From Ga0077527 sp964531455 (GTDB lineage: Bacteria > Pseudomonadota > Gammaproteobacteria > Burkholderiales > SG8-41), in the NCBI GenBank assembly GCA_964531455.1, contig CAZHFZ010000003.1:45234-109233 (forward strand): a DNA stretch of 64,000 bases, given 5' to 3'. Numbering within the stretch: position 1 is the stretch's first letter; each line of letters starts with the position of its first letter. The translations under genes were made by a program, and so were the position numbers. Below the pieces are notes generated by a model. The model searched no databases, was not told where the DNA came from, and was given only the letters and a program-made list of their open reading frames with translations. Positions 42,033 to 52,400 of this stretch are shown in pieces.

Positions 42033-45000
42033 ATGCGATTTTTCGTAGACCGTCCGGTCCTAGCAACCGTCATTGCGCTGATCCTTACGCTGGTCGGCGC
42101 CCTCGCTTCACGCCAGCTTGCCATCGAGCAGTATCCCAATGTCGCGCCGCCGCAAGTCAAGGTAACTGCGGTCTATCCCGGTGCAAGCCCGGAAATTCTC
42201 GAAAGCACCGTTGCCGCGCCGCTGGAGCGCGAAATGAACGGGGTGAACGGTCTGCTCTATATGTATTCGACCAGTTCCTCGAGCGGACTGATGGACCTCT
42301 ATGTCGTATTCGAGGCCGGAACCGATACCGCCATCGCAACAGTCGAGGTCAACAACCGTGTCAAACGCGTCGAAGCGTTAATGCCGCAGCCGGTGCTGCA
42401 GAACGGCATCCGCGTCGATCAGACGAATCCGCAGATGCTGCAGATCGTCACCATGTATTCCGAGGATCCGCGCTTTGACCGTGAATACCTCGCCAACATG
42501 GCCAACGCCAGCATCATTCCGGAACTCAAACGTCTGGGTGGCGTCGGAGAAGCCACGCTGTTCGGCTACCCCTACGCGATGCGCGTCTGGCTCGACCCCG
42601 ACCAGTTGGCCAAATACCGGCTCACCGTCACCGATGTCTCCAATGCCATCCGTGAACAGAACCAGAACTACCCCGTTGGCGAAATCGGCAACTCACCGAC
42701 GCCTCGCGGCCAGGTGCTGACCTTCCCGGTGCAGACCACCGGCACCTACACCCAGCCGGAACAATTCGCCAACATCATCGTACGCGCAGCTGCCGATGGC
42801 TCCGTGGTCCGTGTGCGCGATGTGGCGCGTGTTGAACTCGGTGCCGAGGACTACCAGATCAGCCTGAACATGAATGGCAAGCCGGGCACCGGCATCGGTG
42901 TCTACCTGCGGGCCGGCGCCAACGCACTGGAAGTTGCCAAATCAGTGCGCGCCAAGATGACTGAACTGGCCCCGACCATCCCGCAAGGGATCGTCTGGGA
43001 CGTACCCTACGACACCACGGTGTTCGTCAACGCCTCCATCGAACTCGTGTTGCACACCTTTATTGAAGCCTTCATCCTGGTGTTGCTGGTCGTTTACCTG
43101 TTCCTGGGCAGCATCCGCGCCACGATCATTCCGATGATCGCCATCCCGGTCTCACTGGTCGGCACCCTCGCCGGCATGCTGCTGATGGGTTTCTCGATCA
43201 ACATGCTGACGCTGTTCGCCATGGTTCTGGCCATCGGCATCGTCGTCGATGATGCGATTGTGGTCGTTGAATCCGTCGAAAAAATCATGCATGACGACAA
43301 ACTGCCGCCGGCCGAAGCCGCGCGCAAAGCCATGGACGGCATTGGCGGCGCCATCATCGGTGTGACCGCCGTAATCTGTGCCGTATTCGTACCGATCGCC
43401 TTCCTCGGCGGGGTTACCGGAACCCTGTACAAGCAGTTTGCTGTGACCATCACCGTGTCGACGCTGCTCTCAGCCATCACCGCGCTGACCCTGACGCCGG
43501 CCCTGTGCGCGCTGATCCTCAAGCCCGGTGTGCACAAACCGAAGCCCATCCTTGCTTTCGACCGCTTTTTCGAGAAAGTCACCTCGCGTTATGTCGGCAT
43601 CGTCGGCGTGGTGATCAAGCGCGGTGTGCGCTCGATGCTGATCTATGCCGTGATCCTCGCCGGCGTCATTTTTCTGTTCAAGATGATCCCTGGCGGTTTC
43701 GTCCCGGAAGAAGACAAGGGCACCATGTTCGTCGCCATCGACCTCCCTGCCGGTGCCTCGCCGGAACGGGTCGCCGAGGTCATGAAGCGCAGTGAAGCCA
43801 TCGTGCGCACCGAACCCAGCGTCAAGGACATCATCAGCATCCCCGGTTTCTCGATTTTCTATCGCTACGCCAATCAGGGTTTCCTCTACGTCACGCTGAA
43901 ACCCTGGGAAGAACGCGCCGATCCGCAACAGCATGTCCGACGCATCATCCAGCGCTTGAACGCCAAGTTCTACCTCGGCATTCCGGAAGCACGCGTCTTT
44001 GCGATCAACGAACCCCCGATCTCCGGCATGGGCAATATCGCCGGCTTTGACTACCGGCTGCTCGCGCTCGATGGCGACCGCGAAAAACTCGACAAGACCG
44101 CACGTGAAGTGGTGGCTGCCGCCGCCAAGGACGAACGGCTTGGGGGCGCACGCAACGTGGCATCACCCAATGTACAGACCCTGTTTGTCGATGTGGATCG
44201 CAACAAGGCCAAGGCGCTGGGCGTGCCGTTGTCTGATGTTTATTCCACGATCGGCACCCTGCTCGGCTCCAGCTTCGTCAATCAGTTCAGCGCCTTCGGC
44301 ACCAACCTCAAGGTCAAAATGCAGGCGGATGAAAAATTCCGTTCTGATCCTGCCTATCTGCAGCGTTTTTATGTGCGTAACTCCAGTGGCAATATCGTCC
44401 CGATCGCGACTCTGGCCTCGGTCGAATACCGCTCGGCGCCGATCGCACTGACCCGCTACAACGGCTATCCCGCCGTGCAACTGAGCGGCAATTCGGCACC
44501 GGGACGCAGTTCCGGCGAAGCACTGGCGGCGATGGAGGAAATTTCCGCCGCCACCCTGCCTCAAGGCATCGGTTTCCAGTGGTCGGGCCAATCGCTGCAG
44601 GAGAAAATCTCCGGCGGTCAGGCCGGGTTCATCTTCCTGCTGTCCTTTATCTTCGTTTTCCTGTTCCTTGCTGCGCTCTATGAGAGCTGGACGCTGCCAA
44701 TCTCGGTGTTCATGATCGTGCCCATCGGCATTCTCGGCGCGCTGGTCGCCCTGCTCTTGCGCCATTCACCCAACGACGTGTTTTTCCAGGTCAGTCTGAT
44801 CACGCTGGTCGGCCTCGCCGGCAAAAACGGCATCCTGATCGTTGAATTCGCCAAACAGCGCTACGAGGAAGGCCTGTCTGTCATCGATGCGGCACTTGAA
44901 GCCGCACGATTGCGTCTGCGACCGATCGTGATGACCTCGCTGGCCTTCATCCTCGGCGTACTGCCGCTGGTGCAAGCCTCCGGCGCGGGCGCAGCCACCC

Positions 45001-45158
45001 AGCATTCAGTGGGCACCGGCATTCTCGGCGGCATGCTCGCCGCCACGCTGATCGGCGTGTTCTTCACACCGCTGTTCTACTTCATCGCCATGACCTATCT
45101 GGGCGGTGATAAACGCAAAAAATCGACGGATGGCGAAGCCATGAAGGTGGAATCATGA
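42033..45158 (+). CDS. RND multidrug efflux pump (HAE1 family, AcrB-like)
   Basis: This 1041-residue inner-membrane proton antiporter has the HAE1 start (RFFVDRPVLATVIALILTLVG) and the segment SIELVLHTFIEAFILVLLVVYLF. The TM4 aspartate pair for proton relay is in GIVVDDAIVVVE, and the second-half repeat VSLITLVGLAGKNGILIVEFA carries the conserved Lys. Length and twelve-helix pattern match AcrB/MexB/MexF. It starts 9 bases after the adaptor stop and its own stop overlaps the next start (ATGA). It forms a tripartite pump with its neighbours; no local regulator gene is present and the substrates are not readable. Confidence 0.94.
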   Translation: MRFFVDRPVLATVIALILTLVGALASRQLAIEQYPNVAPPQVKVTAVYPGASPEILESTVAAPLEREMNGVNGLLYMYSTSSSSGLMDLYVVFEAGTDTAIATVEVNNRVKRVEALMPQPVLQNGIRVDQTNPQMLQIVTMYSEDPRFDREYLANMANASIIPELKRLGGVGEATLFGYPYAMRVWLDPDQLAKYRLTVTDVSNAIREQNQNYPVGEIGNSPTPRGQVLTFPVQTTGTYTQPEQFANIIVRAAADGSVVRVRDVARVELGAEDYQISLNMNGKPGTGIGVYLRAGANALEVAKSVRAKMTELAPTIPQGIVWDVPYDTTVFVNASIELVLHTFIEAFILVLLVVYLFLGSIRATIIPMIAIPVSLVGTLAGMLLMGFSINMLTLFAMVLAIGIVVDDAIVVVESVEKIMHDDKLPPAEAARKAMDGIGGAIIGVTAVICAVFVPIAFLGGVTGTLYKQFAVTITVSTLLSAITALTLTPALCALILKPGVHKPKPILAFDRFFEKVTSRYVGIVGVVIKRGVRSMLIYAVILAGVIFLFKMIPGGFVPEEDKGTMFVAIDLPAGASPERVAEVMKRSEAIVRTEPSVKDIISIPGFSIFYRYANQGFLYVTLKPWEERADPQQHVRRIIQRLNAKFYLGIPEARVFAINEPPISGMGNIAGFDYRLLALDGDREKLDKTAREVVAAAAKDERLGGARNVASPNVQTLFVDVDRNKAKALGVPLSDVYSTIGTLLGSSFVNQFSAFGTNLKVKMQADEKFRSDPAYLQRFYVRNSSGNIVPIATLASVEYRSAPIALTRYNGYPAVQLSGNSAPGRSSGEALAAMEEISAATLPQGIGFQWSGQSLQEKISGGQAGFIFLLSFIFVFLFLAALYESWTLPISVFMIVPIGILGALVALLLRHSPNDVFFQVSLITLVGLAGKNGILIVEFAKQRYEEGLSVIDAALEAARLRLRPIVMTSLAFILGVLPLVQASGAGAATQHSVGTGILGGMLAATLIGVFFTPLFYFIAMTYLGGDKRKKSTDGEAMKVES

Positions 45159-46585
45159 AAACCTTCCGCATTTGCGCCGCCGCCCTGGCACTGTCCCTCG
45201 CGGGCTGCATGACCCCGGAATTCAAACGTCCTGCGGTGGAGATGCCTACCGCATGGCGCATAGACAGCAACTCAACCCAATCGCTGGCCGACCTTCCCTG
45301 GGGTGAACTGTTTCGCACCCCGGAACTGCAGGCGCTGATCAACACTGCGCTCGCAGAAAACACGGACCTGCGCATTGCCGCTGCCCGTGTGGAACTGGTG
45401 CGTGCCCAGTACGGGATTCAGCGTTCCAATCTGTTCCCCACGGTGGCCGCCAGTGGCAGTGTCGAGCGCAACCGCCAGCCCTCCGCCGCCAGCCCCGTAG
45501 AAAACCGTAGCAGCGAAGTGCACAGCTTTGGCCTCGCCATGCCAAGCTGGGAAATCGATATCTGGGGGCGTGTGCGTTCGCTGAACGAAGCGGCTTATCG
45601 CAACTTCATCGCCAGCGAAGAAAACCGCCGCGCCCTGCATACCAGCCTGATTGCACAAGTCACCGTAACCTACCTTGACCTGATGTCACTCGACGCCCAG
45701 CTGGAGACGGCCAAACAAACCGCCAAGACGCGCAATGATTCACTGCGCCTGGTTAAATTGCGTTTCAACAACGGTGTCGTTTCCGCGGTGGACCTGCATC
45801 AGTCCGAGTCGCTGCTCGCCGGCGCAGAAAATACCATCGCCGATCTCGAACGGCGTCGCGCGCAGACTGAAAACGCACTTTCCGTTCTGATCGGCCGCAA
45901 CCCGGGGCCGGTGAACCGTCAGTCGCGCCTGAGCGATTTCACACTGCCGCCACAGTTGCCCGCCGGCCTGCCCTCGCAACTGATCGAACGCCGCCCCGAT
46001 GTGCGCGCCGCAGAAAACACTCTCGCCGCTTCGGAAGCCAATGTCGATGCCGCGCGCAAAGCTTATCTGCCGACAATCTCCTTGACCGCCTTCCTCGGAT
46101 TCATCAGCCCTGAAGGCAGTACGCTGTTCGACAATAATCGTCGCGCTTCATCGGTCAATCCGGCGATCAATCTGCCGATTTTTACAGCGGGTCGGCTTGA
46201 AAGCAGCGTCGATGCTGCACGAGCCCAACAGACCATCGCACTGGAACAGTATCGCCAGTCCGTTCAGCTTGCATTGCGCGAGGTCGAAGACGCGCTGGTA
46301 GCCTATCAGCGCCTGCGCGAACAGCGGGACAGCCAGCAACGCGTTGCCGATGCCGAGCGCAAACGCCTGCGCCTGACCCAGTCGCGATATCGCGGCGGGG
46401 TTTCCAGCTACTTTGAAGTACTGGATGCCGAGCGCCAGTCTTTTAGCGCCGATCTGTCCCTGCTCCAAACCACACGCGATGTTTATGCCTCTGTGGTGCA
46501 GCTGTATCGCGCCCTGGGTGGTGGCTGGACACCTTCTGTTGCCGAAACGCAGGTCTCACAACAAGGCTCGAGCGCATCCCCCTGA
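45155..46585 (+). CDS. Outer-membrane efflux lipoprotein (NodT family)
   Basis: This 476-residue TolC-like outer membrane factor has a lipobox (LAGC, Cys18) and two outer-membrane-efflux repeats with the typical L-x-x-A-x-x-x-N/A heptads. NodT-type motifs include LPAGLPSQLIERRPDVRAAE and VSSYFEVLDAERQSFSADL. It overlaps the pump gene by 4 bases and ends the operon. Between its stop and the convergent maeA lies a minus-strand terminator; I see none clearly for the plus strand. Confidence 0.92.
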   Translation: MKTFRICAAALALSLAGCMTPEFKRPAVEMPTAWRIDSNSTQSLADLPWGELFRTPELQALINTALAENTDLRIAAARVELVRAQYGIQRSNLFPTVAASGSVERNRQPSAASPVENRSSEVHSFGLAMPSWEIDIWGRVRSLNEAAYRNFIASEENRRALHTSLIAQVTVTYLDLMSLDAQLETAKQTAKTRNDSLRLVKLRFNNGVVSAVDLHQSESLLAGAENTIADLERRRAQTENALSVLIGRNPGPVNRQSRLSDFTLPPQLPAGLPSQLIERRPDVRAAENTLAASEANVDAARKAYLPTISLTAFLGFISPEGSTLFDNNRRASSVNPAINLPIFTAGRLESSVDAARAQQTIALEQYRQSVQLALREVEDALVAYQRLREQRDSQQRVADAERKRLRLTQSRYRGGVSSYFEVLDAERQSFSADLSLLQTTRDVYASVVQLYRALGGGWTPSVAETQVSQQGSSASP

Positions 46586-46596
46586 ACGGTACCAGC

Positions 46597-46628
46597 AAAA
46601 AAAATGACGCCGGATAAACCGACGCCAT
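46597..46628 (-). terminator. Rho-independent terminator of maeA
   Basis: On the minus strand, ATGGCGTCGG and CCGGCGTCAT form a 10-bp stem with two G-U pairs and a 5-base loop, followed by eight T (46604 down to 46597). It begins 27 bases beyond the maeA stop. The run of T on this strand only makes it directional. Confidence 0.85.
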
Positions 46629-46654
46629 TAATACTTTAAAATCAATTACTTATA

Positions 46655-48310
46655 TTATTTTTTCTGGTTAGGTTCGTACATCTGTTTCTCGATGTCCGGT
46701 AGCGCACTGGACGCAGCAATCCGACCGGCAATACCACTCTCGTAAGCCGCACCGGCAGTCGCCGCAGCAATCTGCGCAGACACCTCACGGATACGCGGCA
46801 GCGCCGGATAAAGACTACCCTGCGCAAGGTCCGATTCCGTCACCAGCTGCGCCAGCGTATGCGCCGATTTCATGAACATTTCATCGGTAATGACCTTGGT
46901 CTTGCTGGCTATAGCCCCCAGACCAATACCCGGGAAAATATACGAGTTGTTGCCCTGACGCGGGACAAAGGTCTGACCATTGAGCGTCACCGGGTCAAAG
47001 GGGCTGCCACAGGCAAACAACGCACGGCCACCGGTATGGCGATAGGCTTCCTCGGCGGTGCACTCAGCCTGTGAAGTCGGATTCGACAACGCAAACACGA
47101 TGGGCCGCTTGTTCAGTCTGGCCATTTCCTCCAGCACGTCCTTGGTGAAAGTCCCGCCCACCGCAGATACGCCGATGATCGCCGTTGGTTTCAATGCCTT
47201 TACTGCACCCAGCAGATCAGCAACCGGCGCGTGCTCATGCGCGTAGTTCAACTTGTGGTGGGCCAGATCGGTCCGGCTTTTCACGACCAGGCCTTTGGAA
47301 TCCACCAGCCAGCAGGTTTTGCGCGCATCTTCCAGCTTCATGCCCTGCGCCACCATCGCCGACGCAATCAGGTCGGCAATACCTGTTGCCGCTTCACCGG
47401 CACCCAGAAACACGATGCGCTGGTCTGTGAGTTTCTCACCCGTGATGCGCAAGGCCGAAAAGATACCGGCCAGCGCAACGGCTGCCGTGCCCTGGATGTC
47501 GTCATTGAAACTCGGCACACGGTCGCGGTATTTTTCAAGCAAGCGGAACGCGTTGTGATTGGCGAAGTCCTCGAACTGGATCACCACGCCGGGGAATACT
47601 TCCTGCGCGGCAGTAATGAACTCCTCGATAAAATCATCGTATTCCTTGCCGGTCACGCGTTTCTGGCGCAGCCCGACATAAAATGGATCATTACGCACTT
47701 CATCATTATTACAACCGACATCCAGCGTCACCGGCAGACACAGCCGCGGGTGAATGCCGGCACAAGCCGTATAGAGTGACAGCTTGCCCACCGGAATGCC
47801 CATGCCATGCGCGCCGAGGTCACCGAGGCCGAGAATGCGCTCACCGTCGGTGACGACGATGATGCCGGCGTCATAGGGCCAGTTGCGCAGCACCTTGGCG
47901 ATATTGCCGCGATCCTTGATGGTGATGAACATGCCGCGCGGACGCTGAAACACCTGACCGAATTTCTGACAGGCCAGCCCGACTACCGGGGTATAGACCA
48001 GCGGCTGCATCTCGTCGATGTGATCGACAAGAATGCTGAAAAACAGGTCTTCATTGCGGTCATGCAAAGCATTGAGCGCAACAAACTTGTCCAGAGGATC
48101 AGTCAGTTTGCGAAATGTCGACAGGAACCGCTCCTCCTGCTGTTTCTGGGTATGAACATGCGCCGGCAACAAGCCGCGCAAACCGTAGGCATCACGATCA
48201 GCGTCGGTAAAGGCGGTACCGCGATTCAACAACGGATCGCGCAGTACATCCAGACCGCGACGGTCCTTCGGCGTACGATCACCCACACCAGTGGTATCAA
48301 CTTTATGCAT
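46655..48310 (-). CDS. maeA: NAD-dependent malic enzyme
   Basis: This 551-residue malic enzyme decarboxylates malate to pyruvate. Its length and the motifs PLVYTPVVGLACQKFG (catalytic Tyr), ILGLGDLGAHGMGIPVGKL, FEDFANHNAFRLLEKY with FNDDIQGTAAVALAG (metal ligands and catalytic Lys region) and FLGAGEAATGIADLI mark the SfcA/MaeA NAD type. It is not the fused MaeB type. A TTG at 48328 opens the frame, but GAGGAG lies just after it and 10 bases before ATG 48310, so 48310 is the start. Upstream is a perfect dyad at 48355-48376 that may be its operator. Confidence 0.94.
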   Translation of the reverse strand: MHKVDTTGVGDRTPKDRRGLDVLRDPLLNRGTAFTDADRDAYGLRGLLPAHVHTQKQQEERFLSTFRKLTDPLDKFVALNALHDRNEDLFFSILVDHIDEMQPLVYTPVVGLACQKFGQVFQRPRGMFITIKDRGNIAKVLRNWPYDAGIIVVTDGERILGLGDLGAHGMGIPVGKLSLYTACAGIHPRLCLPVTLDVGCNNDEVRNDPFYVGLRQKRVTGKEYDDFIEEFITAAQEVFPGVVIQFEDFANHNAFRLLEKYRDRVPSFNDDIQGTAAVALAGIFSALRITGEKLTDQRIVFLGAGEAATGIADLIASAMVAQGMKLEDARKTCWLVDSKGLVVKSRTDLAHHKLNYAHEHAPVADLLGAVKALKPTAIIGVSAVGGTFTKDVLEEMARLNKRPIVFALSNPTSQAECTAEEAYRHTGGRALFACGSPFDPVTLNGQTFVPRQGNNSYIFPGIGLGAIASKTKVITDEMFMKSAHTLAQLVTESDLAQGSLYPALPRIREVSAQIAAATAGAAYESGIAGRIAASSALPDIEKQMYEPNQKK

Positions 48311-48354
48311 CAGCAAATTACTCCTCAATGAAACCGGTCATGTTGATTGCCGGC

Positions 48355-48376
48355 ATCAATACCGGACGGTATTGAT
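48355..48376 (-). promoter_or_regulatory. Perfect 10-bp dyad upstream of maeA (possible operator)
   Basis: ATCAATACCG (48355-48364) and CGGTATTGAT (48367-48376) are exact inverted repeats around 2 bases. They lie 45-66 bases upstream of the malic enzyme start, where a repressor or activator of that gene would bind. No regulator gene is nearby. Confidence 0.5.
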
Positions 48377-48402
48377 TTTGTAATGGGGTATTTTAAAGCT
48401 TT

Positions 48403-48425
48403 ACGCCCGGCATTGCGCCGGGCGT
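48403..48425. repeat. GC-rich hairpin maeA / PEP-mutase-family gene
   Basis: ACGCCCGGC and GCCGGGCGT pair perfectly (9 bp, 5-base loop) 38 bases after the stop of the minus-strand gene at 48463. Neither side has a run of T, so it is at most a weak or Rho-assisted terminator. Confidence 0.5.
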
Positions 48426-48462
48426 ACTGGCTGTCCAGCCAGGATTTGATCCGAATCAAAAC

Positions 48463-49131
48463 TCAGCGCAGGAAATCGCGCATGTATTTCTTGTAATCCT
48501 CGCCAAACACCAGCGCATCCATTTCCTTGTTGGAAGCGATGCTGTCTTTCAGTTCAGCCGCTGCACCACCACTGTGCAGATGTGCATAGACCGCGTGCAG
48601 CGCCTTGACGGCCGCAGCCACCGGCTGATGACCCTGCAACAACACGCGGGCACCCGCCTTGGCGAATTCCTGACGAGTCGCTGTGGTCTTTCCCGGACCG
48701 ACAATGATCGGCAATTTTGAAGCGTCGCGCACCGCCTGCACCTGATCTGCCGTTTCAACGCCAATGATGAAAATGCAATCCACCCCGCAAGCCGCATAAG
48801 CCTTTACACGCTCCACGGTCTTTTCAGTGCCCTCGACCTTCAATGCTGCAGTGCGGCCGGCAATCACCGTGGACGGATCGCGCCGTGCAGCGACCGCNNN
48901 NNNNNNNNNNNNNNNNNNNNNNNNNNNNNNNNNNNNNNNNNNNNNNNNNNNNNNNNNNNNNNNNNNNNNNNNNNNNNNNNNNNNNNNNNNNNNNNNNCCC
49001 AGTTTGTAACCCACGCTTTCCGCCACGCGGGCTGACAACGCGTCATACACACTGGCTGGCGACAGGCACTCGGTGCCGTTGAGGATGGCGCGGAAGCGCT
49101 TGCGTTGTTCGGTGTGGCGCAGATGGCTCAA
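48463..49131 (-). CDS. Isocitrate lyase/PEP mutase family protein (interrupted by assembly gap)
   Basis: The two ends of one gene are visible. The N-terminal part (HTEQRKRFRAILNGTECLSPASVYDALSARVAESVGY) and the C-terminal part (ARRDPSTVIAGRTAAL, DCIFIIGVETADQ, IIVGPGKTTATR) belong to the PEP mutase/isocitrate lyase superfamily. They resemble the subgroup annotated as oxaloacetate decarboxylase or carboxyvinyl-carboxyphosphonate phosphorylmutase. The middle, including the metal-binding and catalytic loop, is hidden by 100 Ns. Visible residues total about 187 against about 285-290 usual, so about 100 residues are missing. A TTG at 49131 with AGGAG 7 bases upstream is the likely start. The N-terminus does not match PrpB. 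Confidence 0.75.
   Translation of the reverse strand: MSHLRHTEQRKRFRAILNGTECLSPASVYDALSARVAESVGYKLXXXXXXXXXXXXXXXXXXXXXXXXXXXXXXXXXXAVAARRDPSTVIAGRTAALKVEGTEKTVERVKAYAACGVDCIFIIGVETADQVQAVRDASKLPIIVGPGKTTATRQEFAKAGARVLLQGHQPVAAAVKALHAVYAHLHSGGAAAELKDSIASNKEMDALVFGEDYKKYMRDFLR
48898..48997. other. Assembly gap (100 N)
   Basis: Exactly 100 Ns, the conventional filler for a scaffold gap of unknown length. By comparing the two gene ends with the usual family length, I infer a real gap near 300 bases. All coordinates to the right are therefore shifted relative to the true chromosome. Confidence 0.98.
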
Positions 49132-49408
49132 AACGGTTCTCCTGAGGTTTTTGCGGATGCTGAGAGTTCGCAACGTTATCAGTTAGCGGGATCCGCGTAA
49201 AATACTGTATTTACCGGAATTTCACGGTTTAACGAGAGCAAGCTGCCTACGGCCGGCCTACCCTGCATGCCCTTTGTAAAACCCATAAACTGCAGAGAAG
49301 TTAGGCGCATAAGTTGGCTGTTTTCATTGATTGCAGGCAAAGAGCCGACCAAATTAATGATATTCCCGCGACATTTATGAAGCTGCTGACGAACGGAAAC
49401 GGAACAGT
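49132..49408. promoter_or_regulatory. Divergent region before the PKS gene
   Basis: This 277-base gene-free region lies between the minus-strand PEP-mutase-family gene and the plus-strand PKS. An AT-rich imperfect palindrome (GTAAAATAC and GTATTTAC) at 49197-49214 lies closer to the minus-strand gene. The PKS start has only a weak GGAA 5-8 bases upstream. No clear promoter pair can be named. Confidence 0.4.
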
Positions 49409-52400
49409 ATGAGCAAGAAACGCATAGCGATCATTGGTTGCTCATCACTGCTTCCCGGCGCACGGCCGGCGGAGTTTTGGTCCGATCTACTTGCGGGAAA
49501 GGACCTTGTTACTGAAGTCCCGCCAGATCGCTGGGGCCAGGACACTTTCCTTCACCCCCGCAAGACACACCCTGGCACCAGTTATACCTTTGCAGCAGGC
49601 ACCATTGGCGACATCTCCGGCTTTGACGCCGAGTTCTTTGGAATCTCGCCCCGCGAGGCCGCCCAGATGGATCCCCAGCAGCGGATCTTGCTGGAATTGA
49701 CCTGGGAATCGCTGGAAAACGCCGGCATCAAACCATCCACCATACGAGGTAGTTCCTGCGGGGTATTCATCGGCATCGCTAGCGTCGATTACTGCTTCCG
49801 CTTCGTGGAAGACATGGCTGCCGCAGAGTCAGCGACTGCAACCGGGACCTCAAACAGCATTGCGGCGAACCGAATCTCGTACGCTCTTGATCTTCGCGGC
49901 CCCAGCATGGCCATAGACACTGCCTGCTCGTCTTCACTGGTCGCTTTTCATCAGGCCTGTCGCTCGATTCTCAGTGGTGACTGCACACACGCTATCACCG
50001 GCGGCATCAGTTTGCATACGCATCCCTATGCATTCATCACTTTCTCAAAAGCGACAATGCTGTCGCCGCAGGGGCGGTGCAATGTATTCGATGCATCAGG
50101 CGATGGTTACGTTCGGTCGGAAGGCGCCGGTGTATTCATTCTCAAAGATTATGAACAGGCGATGCGGGATGGCGACCGGGTACTCGCCATCGTCGCAAAC
50201 TCGGCGATCAACAGCGATGGCCGCAAATCCGGAATCACGGTACCCAACGTCAACGCACAGGTTGCACTGCTGGAACAGGCCTATGCGGAAGCGGGCATTG
50301 ATCCATCAGAAGTGGACTACATCGAGGCACACGGCACAGGAACTGCGGTCGGTGATCCGGTAGAAACCCATGCCCTGGGGATTGCACTGGGGCAACGCCG
50401 CGACCCAAACAGCCCACTGTTGATTGGATCGGTAAAAAGCAACATCGGCCACCTTGAAGCCGCATCAGGCGCCGCAGGACTGATCAAAGCCCTGCACTGC
50501 ATTCAGAACCGCATGATTCCGGCAACCATTCATCTCGAGAACCCCAACCCGGGCATCCTCTTCAAGGACTGGAATCTGCAGGTCCCTACGACACCAACAA
50601 AATTAAAAGCGGATGGCAGGATCGTCGTGGGTGTCAACTCCTTCGGATTCGGCGGAGCAAATGCACATGTAGTACTGCAAAGTCCGGAACCATCCGATTC
50701 CACCAAAACAGTTTCGACGGCAACAAAGCTTCCGCACACCTCGAAGTTTCTACCCATCCTTGTATCCGGAAAAACAGTAGATGCATTGAAGCAATCGGCA
50801 GCGGAAATGGCTGCGCTTGTGCGAAATTTCGCCAGCGACGCCACATTGCACGATATTGCCTGGAGCACCGTTTTTCATCGCGACTGGCATGCACATCGGG
50901 CAATGATTATGGCAACAGATCAATTGCCCCTCGCAGCCGCACTTGAAACTTTAGCGAATGGTGAAACGGAACCACACTCCTCCGATCAGGGCGCCGCGCT
51001 TGATCAGGATGGACAAGTTGCGTTCATCTACTCCGGAAACGGCTCCCAATGGGAAGGCATGGGGCGAGCACTTCTCGCCGAAGACGCAACATTCCGCGAA
51101 ACCATTTCTGCAATCGACGCCCTGTTCGTTCCGCTGGCGGGATGGTCACTGACAGACGAATTTGCGGGGATAAACGGCAGCGGTCGCTATGCATTGACCG
51201 AAATCGCACAACCCGCGCTTTTTGCCTTGCAGGTCGGCATCACCAACATGCTGCGTCAGCAAGGCCTGAACGCATCGGCAGTTGCCGGTAACAGCGTCGG
51301 CGAGGTTGCTGCTGCGTGGGCGAGTGGCGCCCTGTCCATGCAACAGGCAGTACAGGTTATTTTCCACCGCAGTCAGTGCCAGTCTCGCACACGAGGTCAC
51401 GGACAAATGACTGCCGTCGGGCTTGGTGAAGCCGCGATGCAGCAAGTGCTAAAAGAAATCGGCGTTGATGATGCCGTGGTCATCGCAGGGATCAACAGCG
51501 CTCAAGCGGTGACCGTCGCCGGCCCAACCGCCGCTCTTGAGACACTTGAAAAGGAACTGGCGACACGAAAAGTTTTCCAGAAAAGACTGGATCTCGATTA
51601 CGCATTCCACAGCCCGGCCATGGATGTGATTGAAGACGAGGTCATGAATTCCCTCAGCGGCCTCGATCCGGGACCTGCGAACATTGCATTTCATTCCTCG
51701 GTCACCGGCGAACCGGTGGAAGGGAATGTTCTGAACGCCTCTTACTGGTGGCGCAATATTCGCGAACCAGTGCAATTCCAAAAATCAATCACCGGTATTC
51801 AAAAACGAGGGTGCCGGATATTTATAAAAGTAGGCGCACATCCCGTCCTGCGTAGTTATGTGCAGCAGATCCTGCGTGAAGCGGATAGCCCTGGGATCGT
51901 GATTCAAACACTGATGCGTAACGACGGCTCCCTGTCGCGGGTTTGGAGTGCCCTGCGTCAGGCCGCAATCGCCGGCGCGGCAATTGACTGGCATTGCTGG
52001 TTTGATCACCGCGGGAAATTCATATCCCTGCCGACCTATCCATGGCAACAAAGCCACTTTTGGCACCAGTCTTCCTCCACATCAGCAAATCGCCTGCAAC
52101 GGGAAAAACTGCATCCCTTGCTCGGCTACCGCATCGATGCCGGTGAGTGGATCTGGGAAAATGAAATTGATACCCAGTTATACCCTTGGCTCGGCGACCA
52201 CGTCGTTGGTGATACGACCGTGCTCCCAGGAACCGCATATGCCGAAATGGCTCTTGCCGCAGCATACTTCTGGCAACCTGGCATTTACATAGAAATCGAA
52301 CGTATAGATATACGCGCTCCATTGATTCTGGGAAAAACACAGTCACGCCTCCTGCGCTGCAGTATCGATCCGACTGATGGCAGCTTTTCAATACGCAGCC

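Noticed and set aside
48463..49131. Methylisocitrate lyase PrpB completing the methylcitrate set
   Set aside because: The visible N-terminus resembles the oxaloacetate decarboxylase/phosphorylmutase subgroup and not PrpB, and the diagnostic middle is hidden by the gap.
49203..49214. LexA-like half site CTGTATTTAC before the PKS
   Set aside because: Only one half-site matches and the partner ACAG is absent at the right distance, so an SOS operator is not supported.
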